DNA of 64,000 nt from contig NZ_CP087724.1 of NCBI RefSeq assembly GCF_024972755.1, positions 2,688,701 to 2,752,700 on the forward strand. Reading direction: 5' to 3'. How positions within the stretch are numbered: position 1 is the stretch's first letter; each line of letters begins with the position of its first letter. A program made the position numbers and the translations under genes. The notes under the pieces were generated by a model, which saw only the letters and a program-made list of their open reading frames with translations, was not told where the DNA came from and did not search any database. The DNA comes from Halanaeroarchaeum sp. HSR-CO. GTDB lineage: Archaea; Halobacteriota; Halobacteria; Halobacteriales; Halobacteriaceae. Below, one piece after another: positions 16,966 to 25,123 of this stretch.

Positions 16966-17712
16966 GTGCGGGACGTGGCCCTGGTCGCCCTCCTTGTCCT
17001 GGGTTTGCTCGCGGGCTGTGCGGGCGAGCCGACCACGGACGCGCCGGACCCCGAGTCCGTCGACTACCCGGACGGATTCGGTCAGGAGGGGATCACCGAC
17101 ACCGAGACGGCCTCCGAGACCCACCGCCAGTCGCTCGAGGAACCCTACCGGGTCGCGTTTCGGCTCAGACAGATCGATGCGCGCGGCGCGGTGACGACTA
17201 CCGGAAACGTCTCCGTACGGCCGGACGACCGTCGTTATCACGTCGAGGTCGATCAACGGGCAGCCACCGAGACCCAGGGTTACGAACGCTATCACGTCGA
17301 CGGCGCCGTTTACGTACGGACCTCGTCCGCTCAAGAGTCCGAATACGAGCGACGAAACGAGTCGTTCTCCCGGCCGGTGTACGCCGACCGCGAGACGTTC
17401 GTGACGATGCTGGCCGACCTCTCCCTCAACGCCACCGAGGTCAGGGTCGAGAACGGGACCGAACTCGTCGTCTACCGCGTGACGAACGTGAGCAGTCCCC
17501 GCATCGGGTCGACGACGGAGGCGGCGAACGGCACGGTCCTCGTGGACACCGGGGGGACGATCCGGTCGATGAACGTCTCCTTTACGCGGACGTCGCAGGG
17601 AATCGACCGGGAGACGACCTTCCGATACGACGTGACGACCGAGGCTGACGTGGAGATCGAGCGGCCGGGGTGGACTGACCTCGCCGAGACCGGCGATTCA
17701 GCGCAGGAGTGA
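16966..17712 (+). CDS. Haloarchaeal lipoprotein, LolA/LppX-like fold suspected
   Basis: A 248-residue secreted lipoprotein. The signal ends in the lipobox LLAGC, so the mature protein would be anchored by its N-terminal Cys. The body is beta-rich with repeated motifs of the kind YHVDGAVYVRTS, similar in layout to the second lipoprotein at 18542 and to LolA/LppX-like lipid-binding folds. Function is not known. It starts with GTG 3 bp after ccmF, suggesting co-transcription and perhaps an accessory role in the cytochrome system. It overlaps the convergent CPBP gene by 15 bp. Confidence 0.7.
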   Translation: MRDVALVALLVLGLLAGCAGEPTTDAPDPESVDYPDGFGQEGITDTETASETHRQSLEEPYRVAFRLRQIDARGAVTTTGNVSVRPDDRRYHVEVDQRAATETQGYERYHVDGAVYVRTSSAQESEYERRNESFSRPVYADRETFVTMLADLSLNATEVRVENGTELVVYRVTNVSSPRIGSTTEAANGTVLVDTGGTIRSMNVSFTRTSQGIDRETTFRYDVTTEADVEIERPGWTDLAETGDSAQE

Positions 17713-18459
17713 GGCCAGGACTATCGGCAGGTGGGCCATCACGTGGCCGACCATGGCGACCTCTAGCGCGTACGCCCAGAACAGCCAGCCGAACACCAGT
17801 CCCGGAACCGCGTTCACAACGAAGACCCGGGCGGCGGTCGCCGCCCCGACGGCACCCGGAGCGGGGGCCATGAGCAGTGCGGCCCCGATGGCGACGACGG
17901 CGATCGACCCGATTGCAACCGTTCGCCCGGAGGAGTCGGAATTCGCGACGTCGAACCACCCGAACCCAAAGGACGCCACCAGGGAGACCAGCCCCCAGCG
18001 GAGGACCAGTTCCTGGCCCACACCGAGGTACACGAGCCGCCCGATCGCTGCGAGGGCGTACGCCAGCGGGCTACGGGCCCCGGTGCCCAGCGGCACGCCG
18101 GACGCCAGGTTCTCGGCGAGCACGACGAACCCGACGACGAGCCCCGCGCCGCCGCCGAGCACCCAGGCGCGCCCGTCGGGTACCTCGAATGCCCCCGACC
18201 GCCCCCACTCGTGGACGATGGAGTGAAAGCCGGTGTGATCTGCCACCGCGGCGCCAGCGAGAGCGCCCACGACGACTATCACCGCGGGGGCGGCCAGCTG
18301 ACTCAGGAGGGCCTGCCGTAGCAGACCCGTGCGAACGCCCGAGACGAAGGTCAGCTGGGCGAGGATCGTTGCCGCAAGTCCCATGACACCGAGCGCGGCG
18401 AGTGCGAGCATCGCGCCGTACCCCGAGAGACGCGACTGCAGTGCTGACGATGGCTGCAT
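17698..18459 (-). CDS. CPBP-family intramembrane protease-like protein
   Basis: A 253-residue protein with about eight membrane helices. It shows a degenerate CPBP (Abi/Rce1-type) signature: GQELVLRW in place of EExxxR, and a later HVMAHLP matching the HxxxN/B motif. CPBP proteins are intramembrane metalloproteases, and many haloarchaeal copies are of unknown function. The first motif has Gln-Glu rather than Glu-Glu, so activity is uncertain. It lies between two lipoprotein genes inside the cytochrome maturation region and is transcribed against the first of them. Confidence 0.65.
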   Translation of the reverse strand: MQPSSALQSRLSGYGAMLALAALGVMGLAATILAQLTFVSGVRTGLLRQALLSQLAAPAVIVVVGALAGAAVADHTGFHSIVHEWGRSGAFEVPDGRAWVLGGGAGLVVGFVVLAENLASGVPLGTGARSPLAYALAAIGRLVYLGVGQELVLRWGLVSLVASFGFGWFDVANSDSSGRTVAIGSIAVVAIGAALLMAPAPGAVGAATAARVFVVNAVPGLVFGWLFWAYALEVAMVGHVMAHLPIVLASLLR

Positions 18460-18541
18460 ACTCGATGGTCGGCCGACGCCGGCAAAAAGGCCCCGATAGG
18501 GACCACAAGTTCTTATTGAGCGGCGACCCTTGGACTACGCG

Positions 18542-19480
18542 ATGAATCGAGCGCGAGCCGCGAGTATCGCCGTCGTCGCGCTGGTGATCCTGGCCGGGTG
18601 TGCGGGCGGGGGCCCCGCCGACCCGTCGACCGGGACGACGACGGTATCCGAAGAGCAGGGATCGACGACTGACGAATCGGCCGATGACGGCGATGAGTGG
18701 ACGCTGTTCGAGTCGGAACCCACGTCGATGGACGGCGTCGACGACGCGGCGGTGAAGCGGGAGACGGTTCGATCGCTTGCCGCAGTCGATAGCTACCGGC
18801 TCAACGGGACCGTAGAGCGAACCCTCCGGATGCCGGGGGATTCGATCGAGTCGAAGGTTACCTCCCAGGGGGTCGTCGACCGGGAGTCCCGGTCGCTACG
18901 GCTCCACGAGAATACGACGGGACACATGCAGACCGTCGAGACGCGACTCCGCGTGGTCGACGGAGCACTCTATCAGTCCTACGACGCCCAGCACCACGAT
19001 TCCGACGGCGACTGGCAGCGGTCGTCCATCAGCGATTCCACCTTGCGGAGCCTCGACCCGCTCGCCCGGCAAACACGGATGCTCGAAAACGCGACGGTCG
19101 TGGTGACGAACACGACCACGATCGACGGCACCGAGGCGTACGTCCTCTACGCCGACGTGAACGAATCGGTATATGCGACAGAACAGGACCGGCAACTCGG
19201 AGACCAGCCCCTCCAGGTGACCGAGGTGACATACCGATATTACGTGGCGACCGACACCCATCGTCTGCTCGAGGCCGACGGGATCGTCCGCGGGACGGTC
19301 CAGAGCGGGAACGAGACGGTCGAACTCGCCGAACAATACGACATCGCGATCGCGGATTACGGGACGTCCGTCGACGTGACCGCCCCCGAAGTGACTGCCG
19401 AGGCGACGACCGCGAACGATACAGACGCCACCACCGCGACGGCCACGACGACCGCGAATCCATCGGCGAGCGCCGGGTGA
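18542..19480 (+). CDS. Haloarchaeal lipoprotein, LolA/LppX-like fold suspected
   Basis: A 312-residue lipoprotein with the lipobox VILAGC, a Thr/Ser/acidic linker, a central beta-rich domain resembling the lipoprotein at 16966, and a Thr/Ala-rich C-terminal tail likely to be glycosylated or disordered. An element TTCTTATTGA near 18510-18519 lies about 25-30 nt upstream, so ATG 18542 is the likely leaderless start rather than the in-frame TTG 12 nt earlier. It converges on ccmB with an 8-bp gap. Function is unknown; lipid, heme or protein carriage outside the membrane can be imagined from the fold only. Confidence 0.68.
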   Translation: MNRARAASIAVVALVILAGCAGGGPADPSTGTTTVSEEQGSTTDESADDGDEWTLFESEPTSMDGVDDAAVKRETVRSLAAVDSYRLNGTVERTLRMPGDSIESKVTSQGVVDRESRSLRLHENTTGHMQTVETRLRVVDGALYQSYDAQHHDSDGDWQRSSISDSTLRSLDPLARQTRMLENATVVVTNTTTIDGTEAYVLYADVNESVYATEQDRQLGDQPLQVTEVTYRYYVATDTHRLLEADGIVRGTVQSGNETVELAEQYDIAIADYGTSVDVTAPEVTAEATTANDTDATTATATTTANPSASAG

Positions 19481-19488
19481 GCGCTCGA

Positions 19489-20136
19489 TCAGGCGACCAG
19501 TTCTTCGAACACCAGCAGGCCGCCCGTGAACACGATTCCGTCGTAGCCGGCGAGGACGGTGAGCCAGTTCCAGCCCTCGGCACCGAACAGCGCGATGCCC
19601 GCCAGTAGCGCCGGGATAATGAGCGGAACGAGTAACACGGGAACGAGCAGATCGCTGATCGAGGTGTAGATCGTCATCGAGGCGATCACCACCGCGACGG
19701 CGGCGAACCCGACGGCGAACAGCACGACGACGAGAACGAGGACGGGGATCGGGGCCGCCGGCGCCGTCCCGAGGAACACGCGGGTCGCCAGTACGGTGAA
19801 CAGACCGACGAGCGAGACGTACACGGCCCCGCTCAAAACTTTGCCCACGTAGATGGCCGAGTACGGGACGGGAGCCAACAGCAATCCGTCGAGAGCGCCG
19901 TTTTCACCCTCGATGCCGACGCTCTGCATCACCCCCAGGGTGCCGGCGAACACGAACGCGACCCAGACGGCACCGGCGTGATGGCGGCCGTCGAAGGCGA
20001 ACGCGAAGACGACCACGACGAGCAGCGAGAGTGCCGCCGCCATGGGCAACGCGCGTTTCGCCCGCGCCTCCAATCGGAAGTCCTTCGCGGCGACGGCCCA
20101 GACCACGCGAGCGTACCGGCGGGCGTCCGCGATCAC
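19489..20136 (-). CDS. ccmB: Heme exporter membrane protein CcmB
   Basis: Membrane subunit of the CcmABCD complex that uses ATP to release holo-CcmE. The 215-residue protein has six hydrophobic segments and the CcmB N-terminal pattern AKDFRLEARAKRAL, plus GIEGENGALDGLLLAPV in the loop that contacts CcmA. Its start overlaps the end of ccmA by 4 bp, giving a ccmA-ccmB operon. Length matches the family. Confidence 0.92.
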   Translation of the reverse strand: MIADARRYARVVWAVAAKDFRLEARAKRALPMAAALSLLVVVVFAFAFDGRHHAGAVWVAFVFAGTLGVMQSVGIEGENGALDGLLLAPVPYSAIYVGKVLSGAVYVSLVGLFTVLATRVFLGTAPAAPIPVLVLVVVLFAVGFAAVAVVIASMTIYTSISDLLVPVLLVPLIIPALLAGIALFGAEGWNWLTVLAGYDGIVFTGGLLVFEELVA

Positions 20137-20810
20137 GCGACGACCTCCCGATACCGATTCCGAAGCGTCTCGGGGCCGTCGACCGGGCCCTCGATCCGAG
20201 CGACGATCCGCCCCTCGTCGAGGACGAGATATCGCTCACAGAGTCGGGCACTGAGGTCCTGCTCGTGGCTGACCAGCACGACCGTCCGGTCGGCCATCAT
20301 CGATCGCAGTGTGGCGCGCGAGTGCTGGTCGAGCCCCGTGAACGGTTCGTCCAGAAGCAGGACCGCTGGATCCGCGAGCAACGCCCGGGCGAAGGACAGC
20401 CGTTTTTGCATCCCGTGGGAGAACTCCCGGGGAAAGCCGTCGGCCCGATCGGCGAGATCGACGGTCTCGAGGACCGCCCCGACCCGTTCGGCGTCGACGC
20501 CGAGGAGCCGGGCGTGAAACGCGAGGTTCTCCCGCGCGGTCAGGTCGTCGTAGAGCATCGATTCGTGGGAGAGATACCCGATCGACCCGTCGGCCCGCCC
20601 CGATCGACTGTACTGGTCGACGCCATCGACCGCGACGGTCCCCGAACTGGGGGTGGCGAGACCGGCGAGCATCCGGAGCAGGGTCGTCTTCCCCGAGCCG
20701 TTCGGGCCGAGTATTGCCACGGATTCGCCCGTCCGGACGGACAGCGAGACGCCGTCGACCGCGGTGAAGGGGCCGAACCGCTTCGACACCTCGTCGGCGA
20801 CGAGCTTCAT
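20133..20810 (-). CDS. ccmA: Cytochrome c maturation ATPase CcmA
   Basis: A 225-residue ABC ATPase. Walker A is GPNGSGKT, the signature region is FSHGMQKRLSFARALL, and Walker B is VLLLDEPF. The signature has SHGM instead of SGGQ, as is common in CcmA. The frame is open far upstream, but ATG 20810 begins the conserved first strand (MKLVADEVSKRFG), so the upstream part is not coding. It pairs with ccmB and is divergent from the unknown gene at 20895 across 84 bp. Confidence 0.92.
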   Translation of the reverse strand: MKLVADEVSKRFGPFTAVDGVSLSVRTGESVAILGPNGSGKTTLLRMLAGLATPSSGTVAVDGVDQYSRSGRADGSIGYLSHESMLYDDLTARENLAFHARLLGVDAERVGAVLETVDLADRADGFPREFSHGMQKRLSFARALLADPAVLLLDEPFTGLDQHSRATLRSMMADRTVVLVSHEQDLSARLCERYLVLDEGRIVARIEGPVDGPETLRNRYREVVA

Positions 20811-20894
20811 CGGTCGACGGTTCGTCCGCGGCGAACTTAAACACCGGTTGATCGATGGGACAACCGTTAGGCGACTGGAAGTCGTCGTTCGACC

Positions 20895-21593
20895 ATGAAC
20901 CGCGACCCGCCATGGTTCGACGACGGGCCGCCGACCGACGTCCTCGAGACGATCCGCGATCGGCGGGATACCGCCTCTGCACACCGAGAAGCGTTCGAGG
21001 AGGCGATGGAAGCACAGGAGTACAGCGCCGCAATCGAGGCAAAGCGCGCTTACCAGTTGGCCGTCTTCAAACGACGGCAGGCCGAGGGCGAACTCCTCTG
21101 GACCGCACTCGGGCACGCCATCGCAGACGTCGCGGCGTCCTTCGATCCGGACGCGGCCGCCGTCGAACGTCGCGGTGCGGCCTTCGTCCGCTGGGCCATC
21201 GACGCCGACGTTCTCGCGTCGATCGACTCGCGTGATCGTCTCCTCCTGGTCGTCGCTCGTCGCTCGCCGACGCTACCCGCCGCGCACGCTCCCTACGCCG
21301 AATCCATGTTCGGCGTCTCACGTGAAGACATCGCGACCAAACGGGAGCGAGATCAGTCCCGGCTGAGTGCGGCGGGCTGGAAGCGCGAGACGGGGCGAGG
21401 CGGGGCGGTCGGTCTCGTGACCTGTCCCAACTGTGACGGCCGATTTCCTGTTCGTCGATCGACCGGGGCATCGGCGACGATCTCGGCCACTTTCGATGGG
21501 GGGGACGACGCGATGCACGAGTTCTGTCCACACTGCGAGAGCGACGTCTACGTGCGCATCTCGCCACCCGACCGTGAACGTAATGGCAAATGA
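20895..21593 (+). CDS. Uncharacterised protein with a C-terminal zinc-ribbon-like region
   Basis: A 232-residue soluble protein that I do not recognise. The N-terminal half is helical and charged (REAFEEAMEAQEYSAAIEAK). The C-terminal third has CPNC and CPHC separated by about 40 residues, consistent with one zinc ribbon. It has no signal or membrane helix. It is divergent from ccmA and leads into the tlpA-like and ccdA genes (10-base overlap with a possible upstream tlpA start at 21583), so it probably belongs to the same transcription unit. A role in cytochrome maturation is suggested by position only. Confidence 0.7.
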   Translation: MNRDPPWFDDGPPTDVLETIRDRRDTASAHREAFEEAMEAQEYSAAIEAKRAYQLAVFKRRQAEGELLWTALGHAIADVAASFDPDAAAVERRGAAFVRWAIDADVLASIDSRDRLLLVVARRSPTLPAAHAPYAESMFGVSREDIATKRERDQSRLSAAGWKRETGRGGAVGLVTCPNCDGRFPVRRSTGASATISATFDGGDDAMHEFCPHCESDVYVRISPPDRERNGK

Positions 21594-21609
21594 GTTCCAA
21601 CCGTCGGGT

Positions 21610-22122
21610 ATGAATCGGCGGGAGTACCTCCTCGGTGGAGCGGGCGCACTCGCCGCCCTCGCGGGAGGATACGCGTTTACGCGCGGACCGCTGGGGACGA
21701 CCCGCGTCGAAGCCCATTCGATCCCGGTGCTCGGGGATTCGGGGTGGACCTCGCAATCTATCCCCACCGCTGACGGCCTGACCCTCGTCGATTTCTTCTC
21801 GACGTACTGTTCGGGCTGTACGCGACAGATCGATGCACTGGAACCGGTCGTCGCGGATGCGCCGTCCGCAGCTTCGTTCGTCTCGGTGACCACCCAGCCC
21901 ATCGGTGAGGAGTTTACTCGGGCGGATCTCCGCGAATGGTGGGCGAGTCACGGCGGACCGTGGCCGGTCGGCATCGACGACGGCGCCCTCGCGAACGCGC
22001 TGGGGGTGGAGCGCCTTCCAACCCTCGTCTTGCTCGATGGGGTGGGGCGTGTGGAGTGGTCCCACGCCGGGGTTGCGGAGACCGACGCGATCCGGGAGGG
22101 GCTCGCGGAGGCGACGCGATGA
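21610..22122 (+). CDS. TlpA/ResA-like exported thioredoxin
   Basis: A 170-residue thioredoxin-fold protein with a twin-arginine-like signal MNRREYLLGGAGALAAL and the redox pair CSGC in DFFSTYCSGCTRQ. The cis-Pro loop is VERLPTLVLL. Such proteins reduce the CxxCH cysteines of apocytochromes before heme attachment. It overlaps ccdA (ATGA), its expected electron donor, forming a tight pair. An in-frame ATG at 21583 would add nine residues; 21610 is chosen because it starts right at the twin-Arg signal. Confidence 0.85.
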   Translation: MNRREYLLGGAGALAALAGGYAFTRGPLGTTRVEAHSIPVLGDSGWTSQSIPTADGLTLVDFFSTYCSGCTRQIDALEPVVADAPSAASFVSVTTQPIGEEFTRADLREWWASHGGPWPVGIDDGALANALGVERLPTLVLLDGVGRVEWSHAGVAETDAIREGLAEATR

Positions 22123-22775
22123 TCGGGGGGGCCTCGTCGACCCTCTCGGCGTTCTCCGCGGGCCTCGCGACCTTCTTCGCCCCCTGTGCGTTCCCGCTGC
22201 TCCCTGGGTACGTAGGCTACTATACACGAACCGTCGACGAGGAGACGCCGCTCGCTGGGGCCGCGCTCCGGGGACTGGCGGGAAGCGTGGGGGTGTTGTT
22301 CGCGTTCGGCGGGATCGCGGCTCTGGTCTTCGCCCTCGGCCGTTCGATCGTCCGGGCGGTCTACGCGCTCGAGCCACTGGTCGGACTGGCCCTGGTCGGA
22401 ATCGGCGTCCTCCTGCTCGTGAACCGGTTTCCGACGCTGCACGTTCAGCTCCCCGAGCGACGCACGAGCGTCGCGGGATTCGCGCTATTCGGCACCGGCT
22501 ACGCCGTCTCGGCGACAAGCTGTTTCGCCCCGCTCTTTTTCGCCGTGGTCCTCGGTGCAGCAACGTCGCCGGTCGGGACCGTGACCGCCACGGCCGCCTT
22601 CGGGCTCGGGCTCGCGATCCCCCTATTCGTCGCGACGATCCTGGTCGGGATCGGCCACGACATAGGCGCGGGATCGATCCCCGCCTACGCCAACCGGGTC
22701 GAGCAGCTGGCCGGTATCGTGATCGTGGCCGCGGGACTCTGGCAACTCACCACTACCGTTCATCTCTGGCTCTGA
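22119..22775 (+). CDS. ccdA: CcdA/DsbD-beta-type thiol electron transporter
   Basis: Six-helix membrane protein of 218 residues that moves reducing equivalents from cytoplasmic thioredoxin to external thioredoxin-like proteins. The two reactive cysteines are in APCAFPLLPG (helix 1) and SATSCFAPLFF (helix 4), the CcdA hallmark. It is translationally coupled to the TlpA-like gene upstream. Together they supply the reductant branch of cytochrome c maturation. It overlaps the convergent small membrane gene by 16 bp. Confidence 0.93.
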   Translation: MIGGASSTLSAFSAGLATFFAPCAFPLLPGYVGYYTRTVDEETPLAGAALRGLAGSVGVLFAFGGIAALVFALGRSIVRAVYALEPLVGLALVGIGVLLLVNRFPTLHVQLPERRTSVAGFALFGTGYAVSATSCFAPLFFAVVLGAATSPVGTVTATAAFGLGLAIPLFVATILVGIGHDIGAGSIPAYANRVEQLAGIVIVAAGLWQLTTTVHLWL

Positions 22776-22960
22776 GACGCGCCCGCACGGTAGCCACGGA
22801 GCCCCCGGAGGGTCATCCAGATCGCGACCACGTACAGGACCGCCGCGGTGATCGTCGACGCCCCACCGAGAAAGCGCGTTCCGAGCAGAGCGTGAAAGAT
22901 GCCGAGACCGACCCACATCGTGGATCGCGAGACGCCGAGCGACTCGCTCAGATCGAGCAT
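22760..22960 (-). CDS. Small two-helix membrane protein
   Basis: A 66-residue protein with two hydrophobic segments (MWVGLGIFHALLGT and ITAAVLYVVAIWMTL) and a basic tail. The frame is open to 23062, but ATG 22960 begins the sensible part. It overlaps ccdA tail to tail. I recognise no family; small haloarchaeal membrane proteins of this type are common. Confidence 0.5.
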   Translation of the reverse strand: MLDLSESLGVSRSTMWVGLGIFHALLGTRFLGGASTITAAVLYVVAIWMTLRGLRGYRAGASQSQR

Positions 22961-23927
22961 ACGAACGGTGGTGGCCGGAGCGACTACACGGTTTCGTTCG
23001 TTCTGCCGAAACGCAACGATCGCAGAAAATAATAATATAAAATCAGAGTTGTTCATGATCATATCGAATATCTGTTATACCAGACCGGCCGATTTCCGTG
23101 CGGGTAGAAATCCGGAAATAGATGGACCAGGTTCCCCGGGGACGGGAGACTGTCTGCCCGAGTCATCTCCGAGTCGGTTCGCTCTCGGGGGCACCACCCG
23201 TCGAGATCCACAGCGACAGACGACGTTCCGTGACCGGTTATCGAATGCACGGCCTTGTCGTCTCGTTGCTCGGACGTTCGTATCGGTGACTGGTGGCTCT
23301 CCGCCACGAAATGACGGTATTCGGCGCAAAATTCGATCGTATAGACGACGAACTGCCTGATTTCACGACGGGATACGTTCGCTCAGGACCGATAAATGGG
23401 AATCTATCGGGCCCTGTTCCGGTTCTCCGCCCACCTGGTGAGAACCGGCGAAGGACTGACCATCGACGCAGCTGGATTCGGTCGGTTCGCGGGTAGCCGG
23501 CAGTACGCCACATCGACAGGTCACACCCCGTTCGGTCGGAGCGCCTGCCAATATTGGCCGTGATTAAATCGAATACTAGATATACATTAGTCGATGATAT
23601 GATTTCGCGAACCGCGGTTCGACTGGCGGGTGTTAGACTGGGATCGACACCGAGCCGAGACGATCGCCGCGGATATCGGAAATGACTGAGACCGGTGTTG
23701 TCGACATCACCGCAAGGAAGACACCAGACCACTCATCTATCGGCGAATGTTTCGCCTCCAGATGGTTCTCTCCCCGCTCGCTCGCAGGACCGCCACCAAG
23801 CACTGCCGGCTCCAGCCGAACGTCCCCGGGTCTCCGTGACCGCCACCTCGTGTTCGACGACGGACTCCTCGTCGCGGCAGTCGGCCGCCAGCACGACCTC
23901 GCCCAGAACCAGGACTCGAGTCGGTGG
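22961..23927. other. Long non-coding or degenerate region
   Basis: Nearly 1 kb without a credible gene, unusual for this dense chromosome. The open frames on both strands are Arg/Ser/Pro-rich and lack the acidic bias of haloarchaeal proteins. There are two AT-rich patches (around 23020-23085 and 23560-23605) and an inverted repeat at 23419-23448. It marks the boundary between the cytochrome island and the housekeeping region. It may be a remnant of lost genes or carry an unrecognised RNA. Confidence 0.5.
23419..23448. repeat. Perfect 9-bp inverted repeat in the long non-coding region
   Basis: CCGGTTCTC and GAGAACCGG are exact reverse complements around a 12-nt loop. It would form a stable RNA hairpin from either strand. 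Confidence 0.45.
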
Positions 23928-25034
23928 CTACCCCTCGAACCCGTTCTCGAACCAGAAGGTCCCGTTGCGCTGGACGACCTCGCCGTCCACCTCGATGCGG
24001 GAGTCCTCGGCCATGTCCACGATCATGTCGACGTGGGTCGCGCTCTCGTTGGTCGCGTTGTCCTCGCCGACGCACTCCTCGTAGGCCATGCCGACGGCCA
24101 TGTGGACGGTGTCGCCCATCTTCTCGTCGAAGAGCATGTTGTAGGTGAACCGGTCGATGTCGCGGTTCGTGCCGATGCCGAGTTCGCCGAGATACCGCGA
24201 TCCGTCATCGGTGTCCAGGACCTCGCCGAGGGTCTCCTCGTTCGTGTCGGCATCGTAGTCGACGACTTCGCCCTCCTCGAACGCCAGATAGGCGTTCTCG
24301 ACCTCGCGGCCCTGGTGGTAGAGTGGCTTGTCGAAGAGCACCTCGCCCTGGACGGAGTCGACGACCGGAGCAGTGAACACCTCGCCCGCGGGCATGTTGT
24401 GGCGACCGTAATCGTTGATGGCGACGTTGCCCGCGATGGACATGGTGACGTCGGTGGTCTCGCCGCTGACGATGTGGACCTCGCTGCCCTCGTTCAATCG
24501 GTCGACGAGCTGTGCCTGGAACTCGCGCTGAGCCGCCCAGTCCTTGTCGATGGCGTCCCAGACGAAGTTCTCGTATCCCTCCGTGCTCATCCCGGCGAGC
24601 TGGGCGTTGGCGGGGGTGGGGAACTGGGTGAGTACCCAGCGCGAGTCGAGCATCTCCGAGCGGGCCGCCTCAGCGGCGCGGCTGAAGGCGGCCATGGTGG
24701 CCGGTTCGACGTCGCCCTTCTCGGTCACGTTCTCGTTCGCGCGGGCGCGGATGATGACGTCGGTGTCGGCGAACAGGCCCTCGACGTGGTCGGGGTCGGG
24801 GATGGCGTCGCCCTCGATGGCGCGGAGGTACCCGCGAGTGGCGCGGTCGCTCCCGATGGGGGTGCCGCCCGACAGCATGACGGGGCGGGCACCGATCTCG
24901 CCGAGGCGTTCGTAGATGGCGACGGCGAGGTCTTCGGCGGCGGGCGGGACGCTGACGACGACGCGCTCGCCGGCCTCGATCTCGGTCGAGTGATCGACGA
25001 GGACGTCGGCGTGGCGGCGGATGCGTGGGTCCAT
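23928..25034 (-). CDS. M29-family aminopeptidase (AmpS/PepS-like)
   Basis: A 368-residue cytosolic metalloaminopeptidase of family M29. Visible family features are the segment AGEVFTAPVVDSVQGEVLFDK, with the metal-ligand Glu, and later metal-binding residues in MFDEKMGDTVHMAVGMAYEE and NESATHVDMIVDM. Length is slightly shorter than the roughly 400 of bacterial AmpS, as usual in haloarchaea. It is monocistronic and divergent from the threonine aldolase gene across 89 bp. Confidence 0.9.
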   Translation of the reverse strand: MDPRIRRHADVLVDHSTEIEAGERVVVSVPPAAEDLAVAIYERLGEIGARPVMLSGGTPIGSDRATRGYLRAIEGDAIPDPDHVEGLFADTDVIIRARANENVTEKGDVEPATMAAFSRAAEAARSEMLDSRWVLTQFPTPANAQLAGMSTEGYENFVWDAIDKDWAAQREFQAQLVDRLNEGSEVHIVSGETTDVTMSIAGNVAINDYGRHNMPAGEVFTAPVVDSVQGEVLFDKPLYHQGREVENAYLAFEEGEVVDYDADTNEETLGEVLDTDDGSRYLGELGIGTNRDIDRFTYNMLFDEKMGDTVHMAVGMAYEECVGEDNATNESATHVDMIVDMAEDSRIEVDGEVVQRNGTFWFENGFEG

Positions 25035-25123
25035 GTGTGTTAGGGCGGTGACGGCGCGGATACGATTTTCGAACTGGAGTCCCGACCGCCATTCGTTTAT
25101 AGCGAAGCGGCCGGAATGAGACC

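Noticed and set aside
23238..23732. 164-codon minus-strand frame in the long gap
   Set aside because: Arg/Ser-rich composition with no motif, promoter or acidic bias.
23682..25043. 453-codon plus-strand frame
   Set aside because: It is antisense to the M29 aminopeptidase gene, whose family motifs are clear. The plus frame is Val/Asp/Gly-rich as expected of a shadow frame.
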